Below are positions 35,001-42,650 of a DNA stretch of 64,000 nucleotides, in pieces. The notes beneath the pieces were generated by a model. The model saw nothing but the letters and a program-made list of their open reading frames with translations. It did not search any database and was not told the origin of the DNA. The stretch comes from Cololabis saira (taxonomy: Eukaryota > Chordata > Actinopteri > Beloniformes > Belonidae), in NCBI RefSeq assembly GCF_033807715.1, contig NC_084587.1, positions 13,931,017 to 13,995,016 on the forward strand, read 5' to 3'. The stretch's first letter is position 1. Every line of letters begins with the position of its first letter. The position numbers and the translations under genes are program-made.

Positions 35001-38000
35001 CAATCTATTCAATATCTAACTTGATAGCTAGCAGCACCTTACTGGACGAATGAAGGGGGTTTCTAAATGACTTGTAGCAGATGTGAGCTAAACACGCCGT
35101 CCAGCTGATGTTGATTTCATTCACGCGGGGAAAAAGTCGAGGCAACCTTATTTCTCTTGAAAAGGATGTAACTGATTACCTTCGTGGAGTAGGGAGTTTC
35201 GGACATTTTCTGTTTTTGTCTGGATGACGTGTATATTCTGAAGGAGAAATATCATAGGAGCAGAGACGGGAGCCTGAGGACAGGGGAAGAAAGAGAAAGA
35301 AAAAAAAGATCAGACATGAGGATGAATACGGGCTGAAATGAAAGAGTTTGATCAGTACGATGTTTCTTCTGGAAAACCTTTGATCCGGGCGTCACACAGA
35401 TGCTCCTTTGATATTTATCATCCAAGAAAACACAGTGACATTTCACGTGGTAACAGTGTAGTAATTGTACATGTTTCTCACCATTTTTCTCAGCAAACTC
35501 GGTCAAATCCTGATAGTCATTCAGTTGAGTGGCTGGACATTTGGAGACACACAGCGCAACTGACTTCAGCTTCCTGTGGATGAAGTCAATGTTGCAAGGG
35601 TCCAGAAAGAAAACATACCTAGAAAAAGAGAAAAACTAGAATTTATACTTGTTAACTGTTGAGTCCAAATCCACAAGCTGCAAAAGAAGCACACAATATG
35701 AAGGAAAACAGCCTCTGGATTTGTCTTACTTCCATTTATTAGAATACATACACAAATTTACTGAAGTGCTTTTGGTTTTTATTTGACATTTTTTTAATTG
35801 GTCTTAAATGTTTGGCTTTAAAGCAACTTGTTGTTTTTCCTGGAACCTTTTTTTCCATCAGCTTTTTGTAATCTGCATTGAGAACTCAAATTCTAACAAG
35901 TACAAGGATCTTTCCCGTACTAGTTGACATCAAAGCCCCAAAAAATTATGTCTCTAGCTTGTGAGTTTCTCCTCATCTCATTTGCGAACCGCTGGGATAA
36001 CTTGACCTAAGCTGTTAAACACTACCACACCCATACAATCCAAAATAACCATTTACCGTACGTGGAAAAGCTCAGTGTCTTTGTTGCAAGGAGATTTGTG
36101 CTTGCTTTGTCCGGGCAGAATATTAAAAATGGTGACATTCCCCGTCCCGTTTGACAGATCCGCCTTTGTTGCTGAAAAGGTTTTTATTCAGAGCCTCCAC
36201 GGACAATCGGCCCATCAATAAAGCATGACCCATTGTTTAAATAAAACCGAGCCTTCAAGCAGCTTGCTGATTGAAAGCTAAAACTCTAAAGGAGACGTCA
36301 ACGACGAAATATAGGAACGCTGCATGAACAGGGGGGAGGAGGCCGTAAGAATCATATAAAACAGTGCACGAGGTAGTTCTTAGTCAACCAAAAAGATTTA
36401 GAAGTAGAGTCTGAGTTGCTGTTGACTAAAAATGAAAGCAGACTTTTGTGCCAAACAAGAAGTGAAATCATTTGTAAGAAATGAAACGTACTTGTTTCCG
36501 GTCATGTTCTTGCCGCTCAGTGGTACGCCCTCGATCCCGACGTTCTCCTCACCACAGGTGTTGCCATAACTATCATATCCCGAGACAAACCTGGAGAAAC
36601 CTCCTGTGGCGATGGCGAAGCCACAAATGCAAGCCTGCAGATAACACCAGAAATATTCCATAAAATAAAATACAAATGAAAAAAAATGCATCCATGAATG
36701 GGAAATGCAGCCAGTAAATTAAAAAAAGAAGAATTTTAACTCTGCCGTGACGGGCTTCTGTATCCTTTACCCCACCAACCATAACAGAGGATTTGTTTAA
36801 TTTAATCAGATAATAGGGGTGTAACAATATATCGTGCCATGAAATTTCGCGATACAAAAACGTCACGATACGTGTCGTGGAGGTGACAAACTGTATCGCG
36901 ATATTGAACTATTAATATTAATGGCCTATATTGTGTTGACTAGTAATTACCAAATATTACCTGCTTAACAAAAATAAATCTCCTCTTACACTTATAAGGT
37001 GAGCATGAATCAATCTTTTTATTATGTCAAATTGTATGTATTTATTTACTTTTATTTATTTATTTAATTTTAGTTGTTAAATTTCTGGAAAAGAAAAAAG
37101 TCAAATCATACATGAGAGAAACTATTCAGTTTGTGGCAAAATATTTGTACTTGTCTGAAACTGAAGATCATAATGCAAACCTGACATTTACTTTTAGTTC
37201 AGTTTGTGGAAAATGGTTGGCCTGGCTTTCTCTTTAAAACTTAAACAGTTATAAAGCATTAAAAACTGTAACAATAGGGCAAACGTACAGTATTGTTTTG
37301 TATTTTGTGTCTTTCATTATAAAAGACAATTTTTTCCAGTCATATGTTCCTCATTCAAGGTTGTTAAAAAAATACTGCTATAATATCGTATCGTATCGTT
37401 ATCGTGACCTCAATATCGTGTATCGTACCGTATCGTGAGATTAGTGTATCGTTACTCCCCTATCAGATAAGGTAAATTACATTCTCTGACAAAAGTCACA
37501 TTTTTCCAGCACATACACATTATCTCAGCATATCAACCTCGAAATGAATTTTCTGCATTCCTTTTGGGTAAATTTTCAGCAAACTGTAACTATTAGATTG
37601 TCCTTTATTCCTCCCTCAATGGGGAAATTTGCTTTGTGCAGCACACATAATTACAAAATATAAACAGTATAGGCTTATACCGGTACATTGGAATGAAAAT
37701 AAAAGTAGTGCAATATGAGAAAGAAAGAGTGCAATAAAAAAAAGCAGGTAGGATTATTATGAGGTAGACAGATATTGCACATCTCGTTGTTTTTGTCCGT
37801 TACTACTGTGAGCAGGCCTGGTTGTATTTGTAGGTGTATGAAGAAAACTATTTAGCATTGCTACCACAAATACTCACAACTGTTGGGACAGTTCAGCTGG
37901 TTAATACGTCTAACTTTATTTCCATGTACATTTGCAGCCTCTGCTGCAGAGATCTGTGACTCATCTATTTGGCTGACGGTTACATGATCAGATTATTATT

Positions 38001-39514
38001 CTTCATCATTTATATAAATGATCTGGTCAATTACTCAAAAGTCTTCCAAAAAAATCATTTTTGCTGATGATACAAACCTTTTTATATCACATAATAACAT
38101 TCATGAACTTCAAGACCTCCTTAATAATGAGCTCTCTAAGGTGGACATTTGGTTTAAAGTAAATAAACTCTCTTAATATTAAGAAAACAAATTATATATT
38201 ATTTTGTTTCAATAAAAAACAAATAAATATGGAAAATGTGGCCTTTCAGATCGAAATAAATGATGAAGAAATAACGAGAGTAAACTCTACAAAGTTCCTT
38301 GGGGTCCTCATTGATGACTGTCTAAATTTTAAATGTCATATAGATCACCTTGTGGAAAAACTATCTAAATATGTCGGCCTGTTTTTCAAACTGAGACCTG
38401 CTTCCACGCTCTGCCCTTCGCATTCTTTATAAAACTTTGTTTGAACCACATTTAAATTACTGTAATACCTATCCCAGTCATCTAAAAAAATTAGAAGTTT
38501 TACAGAAAATAATTATCTGTGCCATCTCCTGGACTGAATCTAATTCACCTACTCAGCACCTGTTTGCCCACTATGGTATTCTTCGCCTTTAGGAATATAA
38601 CTACTTCCATAATGCTTGTACAATATATCAGGTGGTCTCAGGTTTGAATCACAGACTAACTCAACTCATCCCAATCTCAGTTCCCCAGCACACCCACAAT
38701 ACGAGACATAAACACCTTATTATAGGGAAAAAGCGTAAACTTGTGGGAACAAGTATGAGGAACGAGTTGAATGAGCCTTAAAAAGTCACAGTCCATCATC
38801 TCCATATTCAAACGCCAGTTAAAGAAACAATCGTTAAGCTCATATAAATGTACACTTCGGGACCACAAAATGTTTCATGTTAAGTGTTTGTAATGTGATA
38901 TGTTGTAATGTAAGTGGTAGTCTAGTATAGTGTGCATGTTGTATTGTTACGTGTGTATATAAGTGCAAGTGCATGTATGTATTCCTGTCTACTGTATTTA
39001 TGTTCATTGGCTCCTACCATAAGCTTTTGATAGCTTCTGCAGGAGACCAATTCACATGTGTGAGTGTGAATAAATCAAATCAAAAACACTAGATCTAAAA
39101 AGGGCCTTAAATGCCTCCCTGAAGTGTTGCAGGTTGAAACTATGAAACTATTCCAGGGTCAGGGACCTAAAGGGCCACTATGGGGTCCCAGGGCCACACC
39201 TGGACCCAAACCTTCACCTCTCACAGCTCTTGTAGTACTTGATTTCACGAGTTTTCACTACCTACAAGTTTTTAAACAAAATATCATGCATAACATGTAT
39301 TCATCCAACAAAATACTTACCATCCCGATGCAAAACAGCGTGAATATAATGAGCCATGGTATGTCCGTGCAGCTGCGATCCTCCAGCGGTTTCCACTCCT
39401 GTTTACTCTGTAGACATGAGGAATAATCAGTCTGCAAAACTGGCTCATGTTCCACTGCAATATATATCCATTAAACACATGTTAACTCACCTCTGCGCTG
39501 CTGCAACATCCCAT
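17726..39514 (-). CDS. slc44a1: slc44a1: choline transporter-like protein 1 (CTL1), 16 coding exons, 650 aa
   Basis: CTL1 is a multi-spanning, sodium-independent choline/ethanolamine transporter of the plasma membrane and mitochondria that feeds phospholipid synthesis. Exons (minus, 5' to 3'): 39514-39491, 39407-39321, 36634-36492, 35618-35482, 35273-35180, 33988-33819, 26156-26067, 25952-25816, 25072-24886, 24175-24007, 19491-19335, 19238-19155, 19055-18918, 18643-18407, 18278-18204, 17749-17726. All have GT/AG borders and consistent phases, and they sum to 1953 nt (650 aa), close to the roughly 655 aa of vertebrate CTL1. Diagnostic stretches: N-terminal [46 protein letters not shown], [56 protein letters not shown] and [17 protein letters not shown]. 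The choline_transpo domain and about 10 membrane helices are intact. It is convergent with spock and divergent from dlc1. Confidence 0.96.
18204..18278 (-). CDS. slc44a1: slc44a1 exon 15: cytosolic C-terminus
   Basis: 25 codons, [15 protein letters not shown] through EMTPM. The first six residues are conserved in CTL1 and follow the YYMDKALM end of exon 14. The donor GTGAGT also reads Val-Ser-stop (GTG AGT TGA) in frame if it is not spliced. Confidence 0.9.
18407..18643 (-). CDS. slc44a1: slc44a1 exon 14: last membrane helices
   Basis: 79 codons, phase 0 on both sides. Two hydrophobic helices flank YQQDYTVW ([15 protein letters not shown] and [20 protein letters not shown]), then [20 protein letters not shown], a highly conserved CTL stretch. 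Confidence 0.95.
18918..19055 (-). CDS. slc44a1: slc44a1 exon 13
   Basis: 46 codons, [20 protein letters not shown] through [10 protein letters not shown]. It contains the [15 protein letters not shown] motif conserved in SLC44 proteins. Confidence 0.95.
19155..19238 (-). CDS. slc44a1: slc44a1 exon 12: cysteine-rich loop
   Basis: 28 codons with eight cysteines ([19 protein letters not shown]), the cytosolic Cys-rich loop typical of CTL1. Phase 0 on both sides. Confidence 0.95.
19335..19491 (-). CDS. slc44a1: slc44a1 exon 11
   Basis: Begins [12 protein letters not shown] and contains [20 protein letters not shown], the best-conserved block of the choline_transpo domain. Acceptor CTTAAG is weak in pyrimidines but is fixed by alignment to the family length. 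Confidence 0.93.
19568..19641. repeat. (AT)n microsatellite
   Basis: Mostly uninterrupted AT dinucleotides in slc44a1 intron 10, next to a mariner MITE copy. Confidence 0.9.
19651..19955. mobile_element. Mariner palindromic MITE, second copy, right end damaged
   Basis: Starts CAGGACTGTCTCAGAAAATT and follows 10141-10506 over most of its length, but the right arm is shortened and the last bases of the terminus are replaced by TATATAG. It lies between two (AT)n tracts in slc44a1 intron 10. Confidence 0.85.
19960..19998. repeat. (AT)n microsatellite
   Basis: AT dinucleotide run following the mariner MITE. Confidence 0.85.
20925..21920 (-). mobile_element. LINE 3' UTR-like copy, minus strand
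   Basis: The + strand begins CAAATCAAATCAAACTTTAT and AAAGCACCTTTCATAC, the reverse complement of a common LINE 3' end. It contains a (C)19 run (21020-21038) and a stretch about gutter words CGGGAGGCTGTTCCACAATC typical of L2-like 3' regions. No intact ORF is present. Confidence 0.55.
21935..23335 (+). mobile_element. Degenerate LINE (endonuclease-RT linker to RT motif A), split by another LINE tail
   Basis: 21935-22150 reads NQKPWIN and [13 protein letters not shown] across frameshifts, the linker of Jockey/Rex-like LINEs. 22860-23335 continues with [14 protein letters not shown], the RT motif A region. In between, about 22155-22850 carries a different LINE C-terminus ([20 protein letters not shown] then CPLYHEL, a CCHC-type finger), ending in (TTTA)n. 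All parts are broken by stops and shifts. Confidence 0.6.
23735..23999 (+). mobile_element. L2-type LINE 3' end abutting slc44a1 exon 10
   Basis: Contains TTTAAATCTAAACTTAAGA, CTGTAAAACACTTTGAGTTG and TATATAAATAACTTGAATT, the standard end of fish L2/Maui copies, with a (TGAAYTRAAC)-like tail. The tail stops about 8 nt from the exon-10 donor. Confidence 0.75.
24007..24175 (-). CDS. slc44a1: slc44a1 exon 10
   Basis: Encodes [39 protein letters not shown] and [10 protein letters not shown]. The donor GTAGAAAC is followed after about 8 nt by the tail of an L2 element lying in the opposite orientation. Confidence 0.95.
24886..25072 (-). CDS. slc44a1: slc44a1 exon 9
   Basis: Encodes [20 protein letters not shown] and [20 protein letters not shown], then a helix ending LLFLGTAG. 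It covers two membrane helices; 187 nt, ends in phase 1 with donor GTTAGG. Confidence 0.95.
25160..25560 (+). mobile_element. Possible L1/Tx1-like LINE C-terminal remnant
   Basis: Broken + frames read [19 protein letters not shown] and similar wording resembling the last part of L1/Tx1-like ORF2, followed by a T-rich 3' region. No enzyme motif remains, so the call is weak. Confidence 0.35.
25816..25952 (-). CDS. slc44a1: slc44a1 exon 8
   Basis: Encodes [15 protein letters not shown], a polar loop with [14 protein letters not shown], then [15 protein letters not shown]. Matches the loop between helices in CTL1. Confidence 0.93.
26067..26156 (-). CDS. slc44a1: slc44a1 exon 7
   Basis: 30 codons: [20 protein letters not shown] then TVLVVVGSL. 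The acceptor TCAG is preceded by a (CT)n tract (GA repeat 26162-26181 on +), which acts as its pyrimidine tract. Confidence 0.93.
26162..26181. repeat. (GA)n tract acting as pyrimidine tract of exon 7
   Basis: Ten GA units directly before the exon-7 acceptor (CT repeat on the coding strand). Confidence 0.85.
26200..26575. repeat. AAGTATAC-rich repeat, unclassified
   Basis: AT-rich stretch with many AAGTATACTT/AAGTACAC-type words on both strands, like a decayed MITE. No clear ends or target duplication. Confidence 0.3.
27506..28194. mobile_element. hAT MITE (689 bp) with 8-bp TSD and 20-bp minisatellite core
   Basis: Termini CAGGGGTCGGCAACCC and GGGTTGCCGACCCCTG are perfect inverted repeats. 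Target duplication GTCTAGTT stands at 27498-27505 and 28195-28202. The core (27590-28015) is about 20 tandem units of GACTTTTTTCTCAACATTTC with small variants. It interrupts the LINE reverse-transcriptase domain. Confidence 0.93.
29379..29513. mobile_element. Palindromic GC-rich MITE (135 bp)
   Basis: CTGATTTATGGTTCCGCG and its inverse CGCGGAACCATAAATCAG bound a near-perfect palindrome containing CCTACGCCGTAGGG. A second copy is at 40159-40288. The type is common in percomorph fish; I cannot settle its superfamily. Confidence 0.85.
29687..29935. repeat. Poly(C) tract plus ~33-bp tandem array
   Basis: A run of about 26 C (29688-29713) is followed by seven units of CCCCTGAAATAAAAACGGT plus YYAAATCATCC. 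Alternate units carry CC or TT after CGGT, so the repeating period is really two units (about 66 bp). Confidence 0.9.
30005..30577. mobile_element. Double-hairpin MITE with minisatellite core
   Basis: Ends AGACTCATCACCAGAAAAA and TTTTCCAGTGACGAGTCT are inverted. Two internal hairpins (about 30045-30225 and 30396-30555) share TTTTCACCTGTTTCAAGT and AAATCTGCCAGTGG. Between them (30236-30395) lies an array of the GACTTTTTTCTC unit seen in the other MITEs. Confidence 0.75.
30586..32069 (+). mobile_element. Tc1/IS630-like transposon (1484 bp), TA TSD, internally deleted
   Basis: Termini CAGTTTTTCTCTATTGCC and TTAAGCAATAGAGAAAAACTG (inverted) are flanked by TA on both sides. An internally deleted transposase lies at 30977-31418. 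It is nested in the hAT element 29127-32190. Confidence 0.9.
30977..31418 (+). pseudogene. IS630/Tc1-like transposase fossil (N-tail fused to C-terminus, frameshifted)
   Basis: ATG 30977 opens [19 protein letters not shown], an Arg/Gly-rich N-tail. About 150 codons later the sequence jumps to [18 protein letters not shown] and [10 protein letters not shown], the third catalytic acidic residue region (Glu in NPIEE) and C-terminus of fish IS630-like transposases, ending [16 protein letters not shown]. The two parts are in different frames, and the DNA-binding domain and first two catalytic Asp residues are missing. A family member is normally over 300 aa, so this copy is dead. Confidence 0.8.
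32349..32811. mobile_element. MITE (463 bp) with GACTTTTTTCTC array
   Basis: Left ACGGAAGAGTATTAGGGCC and right (reverse complement) ACGGAAGAGTATACGGGCC form inverted ends. CAATCTT stands directly outside both ends (32342-32348; 32813-32819 after one base). The core is a degenerate array of GAYTTTTTTCTCRACATTT units in both orientations. Same terminus type as 947-1606. Confidence 0.8.
32912..33818. other. slc44a1 intron 6, 5' part; nothing clear
   Basis: May include further upstream LINE sequence, but I cannot read conserved motifs in it. No exon seen. Confidence 0.35.
33819..33988 (-). CDS. slc44a1: slc44a1 exon 6
   Basis: Encodes [19 protein letters not shown] and [20 protein letters not shown], then [15 protein letters not shown]. 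It carries the end of the large extracellular loop and the start of the next helix. The intron after it (7.7 kb) is filled by nested transposons. Confidence 0.95.
34075..34205 (+). mobile_element. LINE 3' tail
   Basis: GGCCAGGTCTCCCTCGTAAA, AGAGATTCAGTCTCAAGGGA and CTGGTAAAATAAAGGTTAAA, then (AAATAA)n. This is a frequent 3' end of CR1/Rex-type LINEs in vertebrates. No coding part. Confidence 0.6.
34253..34869. mobile_element. hAT MITE (617 bp), TSD TGTAGAAG
   Basis: Left end TAGGGCTGCAACTAATGAC, right end TAATCATTGCAACCCTA. The 8-bp duplication TGTAGAAG is at 34245-34252 and 34870-34877. No ORF. A single-ended relative is at 61549. In slc44a1 intron 5. Confidence 0.9.
35180..35273 (-). CDS. 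slc44a1: slc44a1 exon 5
   Basis: Encodes [17 protein letters not shown] and [13 protein letters not shown], the middle of the Cys-containing extracellular loop. Confidence 0.93.
35482..35618 (-). CDS. slc44a1: slc44a1 exon 4
   Basis: Encodes [24 protein letters not shown] and FAEKN in the extracellular loop. The acceptor CTAG and donor GTGAGA keep frame with exons 3 and 5. Confidence 0.93.
36492..36634 (-). CDS. slc44a1: slc44a1 exon 3
   Basis: Encodes [19 protein letters not shown] and [14 protein letters not shown], then [13 protein letters not shown]. It holds the end of helix 1 and the [11 protein letters not shown] motif shared by SLC44 proteins; NMTG is a possible N-glycosylation site. 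Confidence 0.95.
36814..37462. mobile_element. hAT MITE (649 bp), TSD TCAGATAA
   Basis: Left end TAGGGGTGTAACAATATATC, right end GTATCGTTACTCCCCTA, with TCAGATAA at 36806-36813 and 37463-37470. Subterminal parts are rich in ATCGT pentamers on both sides. In slc44a1 intron 2. Confidence 0.92.
37598..37800 (-). mobile_element. LINE 3' UTR fragment, minus strand
   Basis: On +: TCCTTTATTCCTCCCTCAAT then GGGGAAATTTGCTTTGTGCA, and repeated AGTGCAATA words. This is the reverse complement of a common LINE 3' region. No ORF. Confidence 0.5.
37985..39090 (+). mobile_element. LINE RT fragment, plus strand
   Basis: Frames on + read [13 protein letters not shown], then (shifted) [28 protein letters not shown], and an open stretch at 38229-38432 with [19 protein letters not shown]. 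These are RT motifs C to E of Rex/CR1-like LINEs. The remainder shows stops. It lies in slc44a1 intron 2 antisense to the gene. Confidence 0.75.
39321..39407 (-). CDS. slc44a1: slc44a1 exon 2
   Basis: 29 codons: [18 protein letters not shown] then [10 protein letters not shown], the start of helix 1. Donor GTAAGT. Confidence 0.95.
39491..39514 (-). CDS. slc44a1: slc44a1 exon 1: MGCCSSAE
   Basis: The start codon at 39514-39512 opens MGCCSSAE, and donor GTGAGT lies at 39490. The first intron is only 83 nt. MGCCSS matches the known CTL1 N-terminus and fits an N-myristoylation/palmitoylation signal. Confidence 0.92.
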
Positions 39515-40158
39515 CGCGAAGGAGGAGAACACAACTTCTCCAAAAACAAAACTTAGTCAATATTTTGACTTTTTTTTTTATTAAACTTTCCAGTTTCTTC
39601 TGTTCATTCCGCCCAACGTTTTCTGTAGACTACGAGATGTTTGTAAGTAGTACAATAGCACATGTGTTTATAGATATTTCATTGAAAAACGATCTTTTGG
39701 CGAAGAAATAAAAAGTTAAATGCGGAAGAAGTCCCAACATGTCAACCCTCCCTCCTCCAAGAAAAGACGTGGTCACTTCAGGAGCTTTCAGACACGTCTC
39801 CCAATAACGAGGTCATTTCAGCTGATATACATGTATTTGGATTTTTTTTTTTAAGTTTACAACCTTCTGTTTTTCTACTTTTTAATACCACTAAAATAAT
39901 TATGAAACCTCTTAACTCTTAGGAAAAAAGATCAAATTACATAGGCCTACTGCAATTTATAACGTAGATAGCCTATCCTCCATAGATGTGTGAGAAAAAA
40001 AATCTAAATTGTTATACTACTATGACAATAAAATAACAATGCTTGTAATGATGTTTATAGCTTCTCTTTGATACATTTGGAAGTAGAAACGAAGTTTTAT
40101 AAGGTATATTTAGAAAAAAACGTGGTGCCTTGAATGCAGCACCGCTGGTGTTACAGCA
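39515..40158. other. Upstream flank of slc44a1; promoter not resolved
   Basis: Should hold the slc44a1 5' UTR and promoter. I see no clear TATA box or CpG island, and cannot place a start site. Confidence 0.35.
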
Positions 40159-40288
40159 TGAATTATGGTTCCGCGTTAAATCGACGCAGAGCCTACGCCA
40201 TAGGGTTCGGCGTAGGGTACGCGGCGACGCGCACCGTACGGTGCGGGTCGTAGGCTCTGCGTTGGTGTAACGCGGAACCATAAATCAG
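40159..40288. mobile_element. Palindromic GC-rich MITE, second copy
   Basis: TGAATTATGGTTCCGCG with CGCGGAACCATAAATCAG at the other end; the same family as 29379-29513, with the central CCTACGCC/GGCGTAGG palindrome. It lies about 650 bp upstream of the slc44a1 start. Confidence 0.85.
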
Positions 40289-40679
40289 CCTTTAGCGGTC
40301 TGGACGCACGTGTGGGGTTTGGCGCCATTTGCTGGACTAAAGTTGGAACTGTTTATCAATATTTGATTAAACTAGTTGATAATTGTGGCTGTACCCGAGA
40401 TTATAGACGGAAACAACGAGACCAAGTAAGTTGAATTCAAATGTTTTATTGTCATAAGTTTGATAGCCGAACAGAATCATGGCAGCCTATCCATTTAGTA
40501 GATTCATCACCGTTAAGCCCTAACAAAACAAAAAGGAAACGTTTTTCGGGATTTATTTTTTTTCTTTTATATTTTACAGATGCATAATTAAAGCTGGATA
40601 ATAATTTTCGTTATTTAAAATAGATTAAGCCTCCATCTGCCTGTTGCAGCGACATGTTGTGATTGCACATTCTTATCTT

Positions 40680-42650
40680 CTATCTTATTGATTCTCAGTA
40701 AACTGCTTGAAAAGATTGTATTCAAACAGATTCAAGATTATTTTACAACAAATAATTTGATGGATAATTCTCAACATGGCTATAGAGTTGGACATTCAAC
40801 ATGTACAGCACTAGTCAGACTGACTGACGATTGGCTAATGGGAAGTGACAAGAGTTTGCTATCAGGTGCAATTTTATTGGATTTTATTTATTCTTTTGAT
40901 CTTATAGATCATGAATTGTTGATTGAAAAACTGAGATGTTATGGTTTTGGTTCTATGGCTGTCTCATGGTTTGAGAGCTATTTAGGCAATAGAGCTCAGT
41001 ATATTTAAATGGTACACTATCTAACAGCAAAAGATTAAGCTGTGGGGTGCCGCAAGGCAGTTGTTTGGGACCACTTGTATTTTCTATTTTCACAAATGAT
41101 CTTCCTCTTGTAACAAAAAAATTCAGTTTGGTATTATATGCTGATGACACTACGTTATATTTCTCATCACCTACAATAGGAGAACTTAACTCTGTCCTCT
41201 CAAAGGACTTGAATGCAGTGTCTGATTGGATTACAAGTAATAGACTGCTTTTGAATATTTTAAAAACTAAAAGTATTGTCTTTGGCCCACGACACAGTCT
41301 AGCTAAAAATCCTACACTTGACTTACAGTTTTTAGGACAATCAATCAAACAAGATGATAAAGTAAGGCTTTTGGGCATTACCATTAGTAACACACTTTCA
41401 TGGTCTGAACACATTAATCAGATTGTCACCAAGATGGGTAGAAGCATTGCTGCTGTTAGGAAATGTGCTAACTATCTAACTCCTGAAACTCGCAGACAGG
41501 TAGTACAAACATTGGTGTTATGTAGGGGTGGGTTAAAAATATCGATATATCGATATTTCATCGATATACATGTGTAGGAACGATTATCGATACATAAATC
41601 CAAGTATCGATTTAAAAACCCCCCTTTTTTTTTTTTTTTTTTTTTTTTTTAATCCAGATTTTTTTTCCCCCATTTTATCACCCAGTGCTCCTTCCTAAGT
41701 TAGTCCTGGGCATTGCTCCCTCTAACAGCCCCGGGAGGCCCTGCACTGAGCTCAAGTCTCCTCCTTACTTGAGGAGTGAGCAGGCTGCTTCTTTTCACCA
41801 GACAGGGTGGGGTTTCTCTGGCCGGACGTAGCGATGGAAGGATCACGTTATTCCGTTATTGTAACTAGAATATCGATATCGAATCGTATCGGAAATCGTA
41901 TCGTCTTGGGAACCTAGTGTATCGGAATCGTATCGTATAGGGAGGTCAGTGATGATACCCAGCTCTAGTGTTATGTCATCTTGATTATTGTTCAGTTATC
42001 TGGGCGTCTGCACCTAAGTCTGAGCTTACAAAGTTACAAACAGCTCAAAATAGGGCAGCTAGACTTACTCTTAATTGTTCTTATAGATCTAGTGTTGACC
42101 AAATGCATTCTTGTCTCAGTTGGCTGAAGGTGAATCATAGGTTATCTACCAGTTTATTATTATTTATTCAAAACATTATTCATAGCAGGCATCCCACTGC
42201 CTTCTCAAATCAGATTAGTTATAGTGCAGATGTTCATCATTACAGTACCAGAGCTTCAACTCAGCGTCAAGTTACATACCAAGACCAAAAAGTAATTAAA
42301 TGAAAAACACTGTTGTATATAGAGCAATTTCATCATGGAACACTCTTCCTTTAAATATTAGGAGCATTCCAAACAAGAAATCATTCAAAAAACATGTTAA
42401 GTAATTTTTTAGATTGGAGAGTTAATAGTGTTATGTTATCATTTTGGGAACTGTGATTTATTCTTTTCTTTTTTTTCTTTTCTTCTCTTTTTAATTGCAA
42501 TTGGATCTGTGTATGTTTTGTAACTGGAATTGTATGTTATTGTGTATTGTTGTTTATATTGTACTTTTTAAATAGGACCCCAGGAAGACTAGCCTGGCGT
42601 TTGTGCGTCGGCTAATGGGGATCCTTAATAAACATAAACATAAACATTGC
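40680..42650 (+). mobile_element. Rex/CR1-like LINE with RT domain, interrupted by a MITE
   Basis: + strand: LSKLLEKIVFKQIQDYF, NSQHGYRVGHSTCTALVRL, LLDFIYSFDLIDHELL (motif A), GVPQGSCLGPLVF (B), LVLYADDTTLYF (C), then VRLLGITISNTLSWSEHI. After the 445-bp MITE (41523-41967) it resumes with HLDYCSVIWASAPKSELTKL. The 3' UTR ends in GGGGATCCTTAATAAACAT and (AAACAT)n. A frame break near 41008 shows decay. 5'-truncated: no endonuclease. Confidence 0.88.
41523..41967. mobile_element. hAT MITE (445 bp), TSD GTGTTATG, inside LINE RT
   Basis: Left end TAGGGGTGGGTTAAAAAT, right end ATACCCAGCTCTA. GTGTTATG is at 41515-41522 and 41968-41975. Contains ATCGATATATCGATAT words and a poly(T) run (41624-41650). 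Taking out the insert and one TSD copy leaves the RT frame open. Confidence 0.9.
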
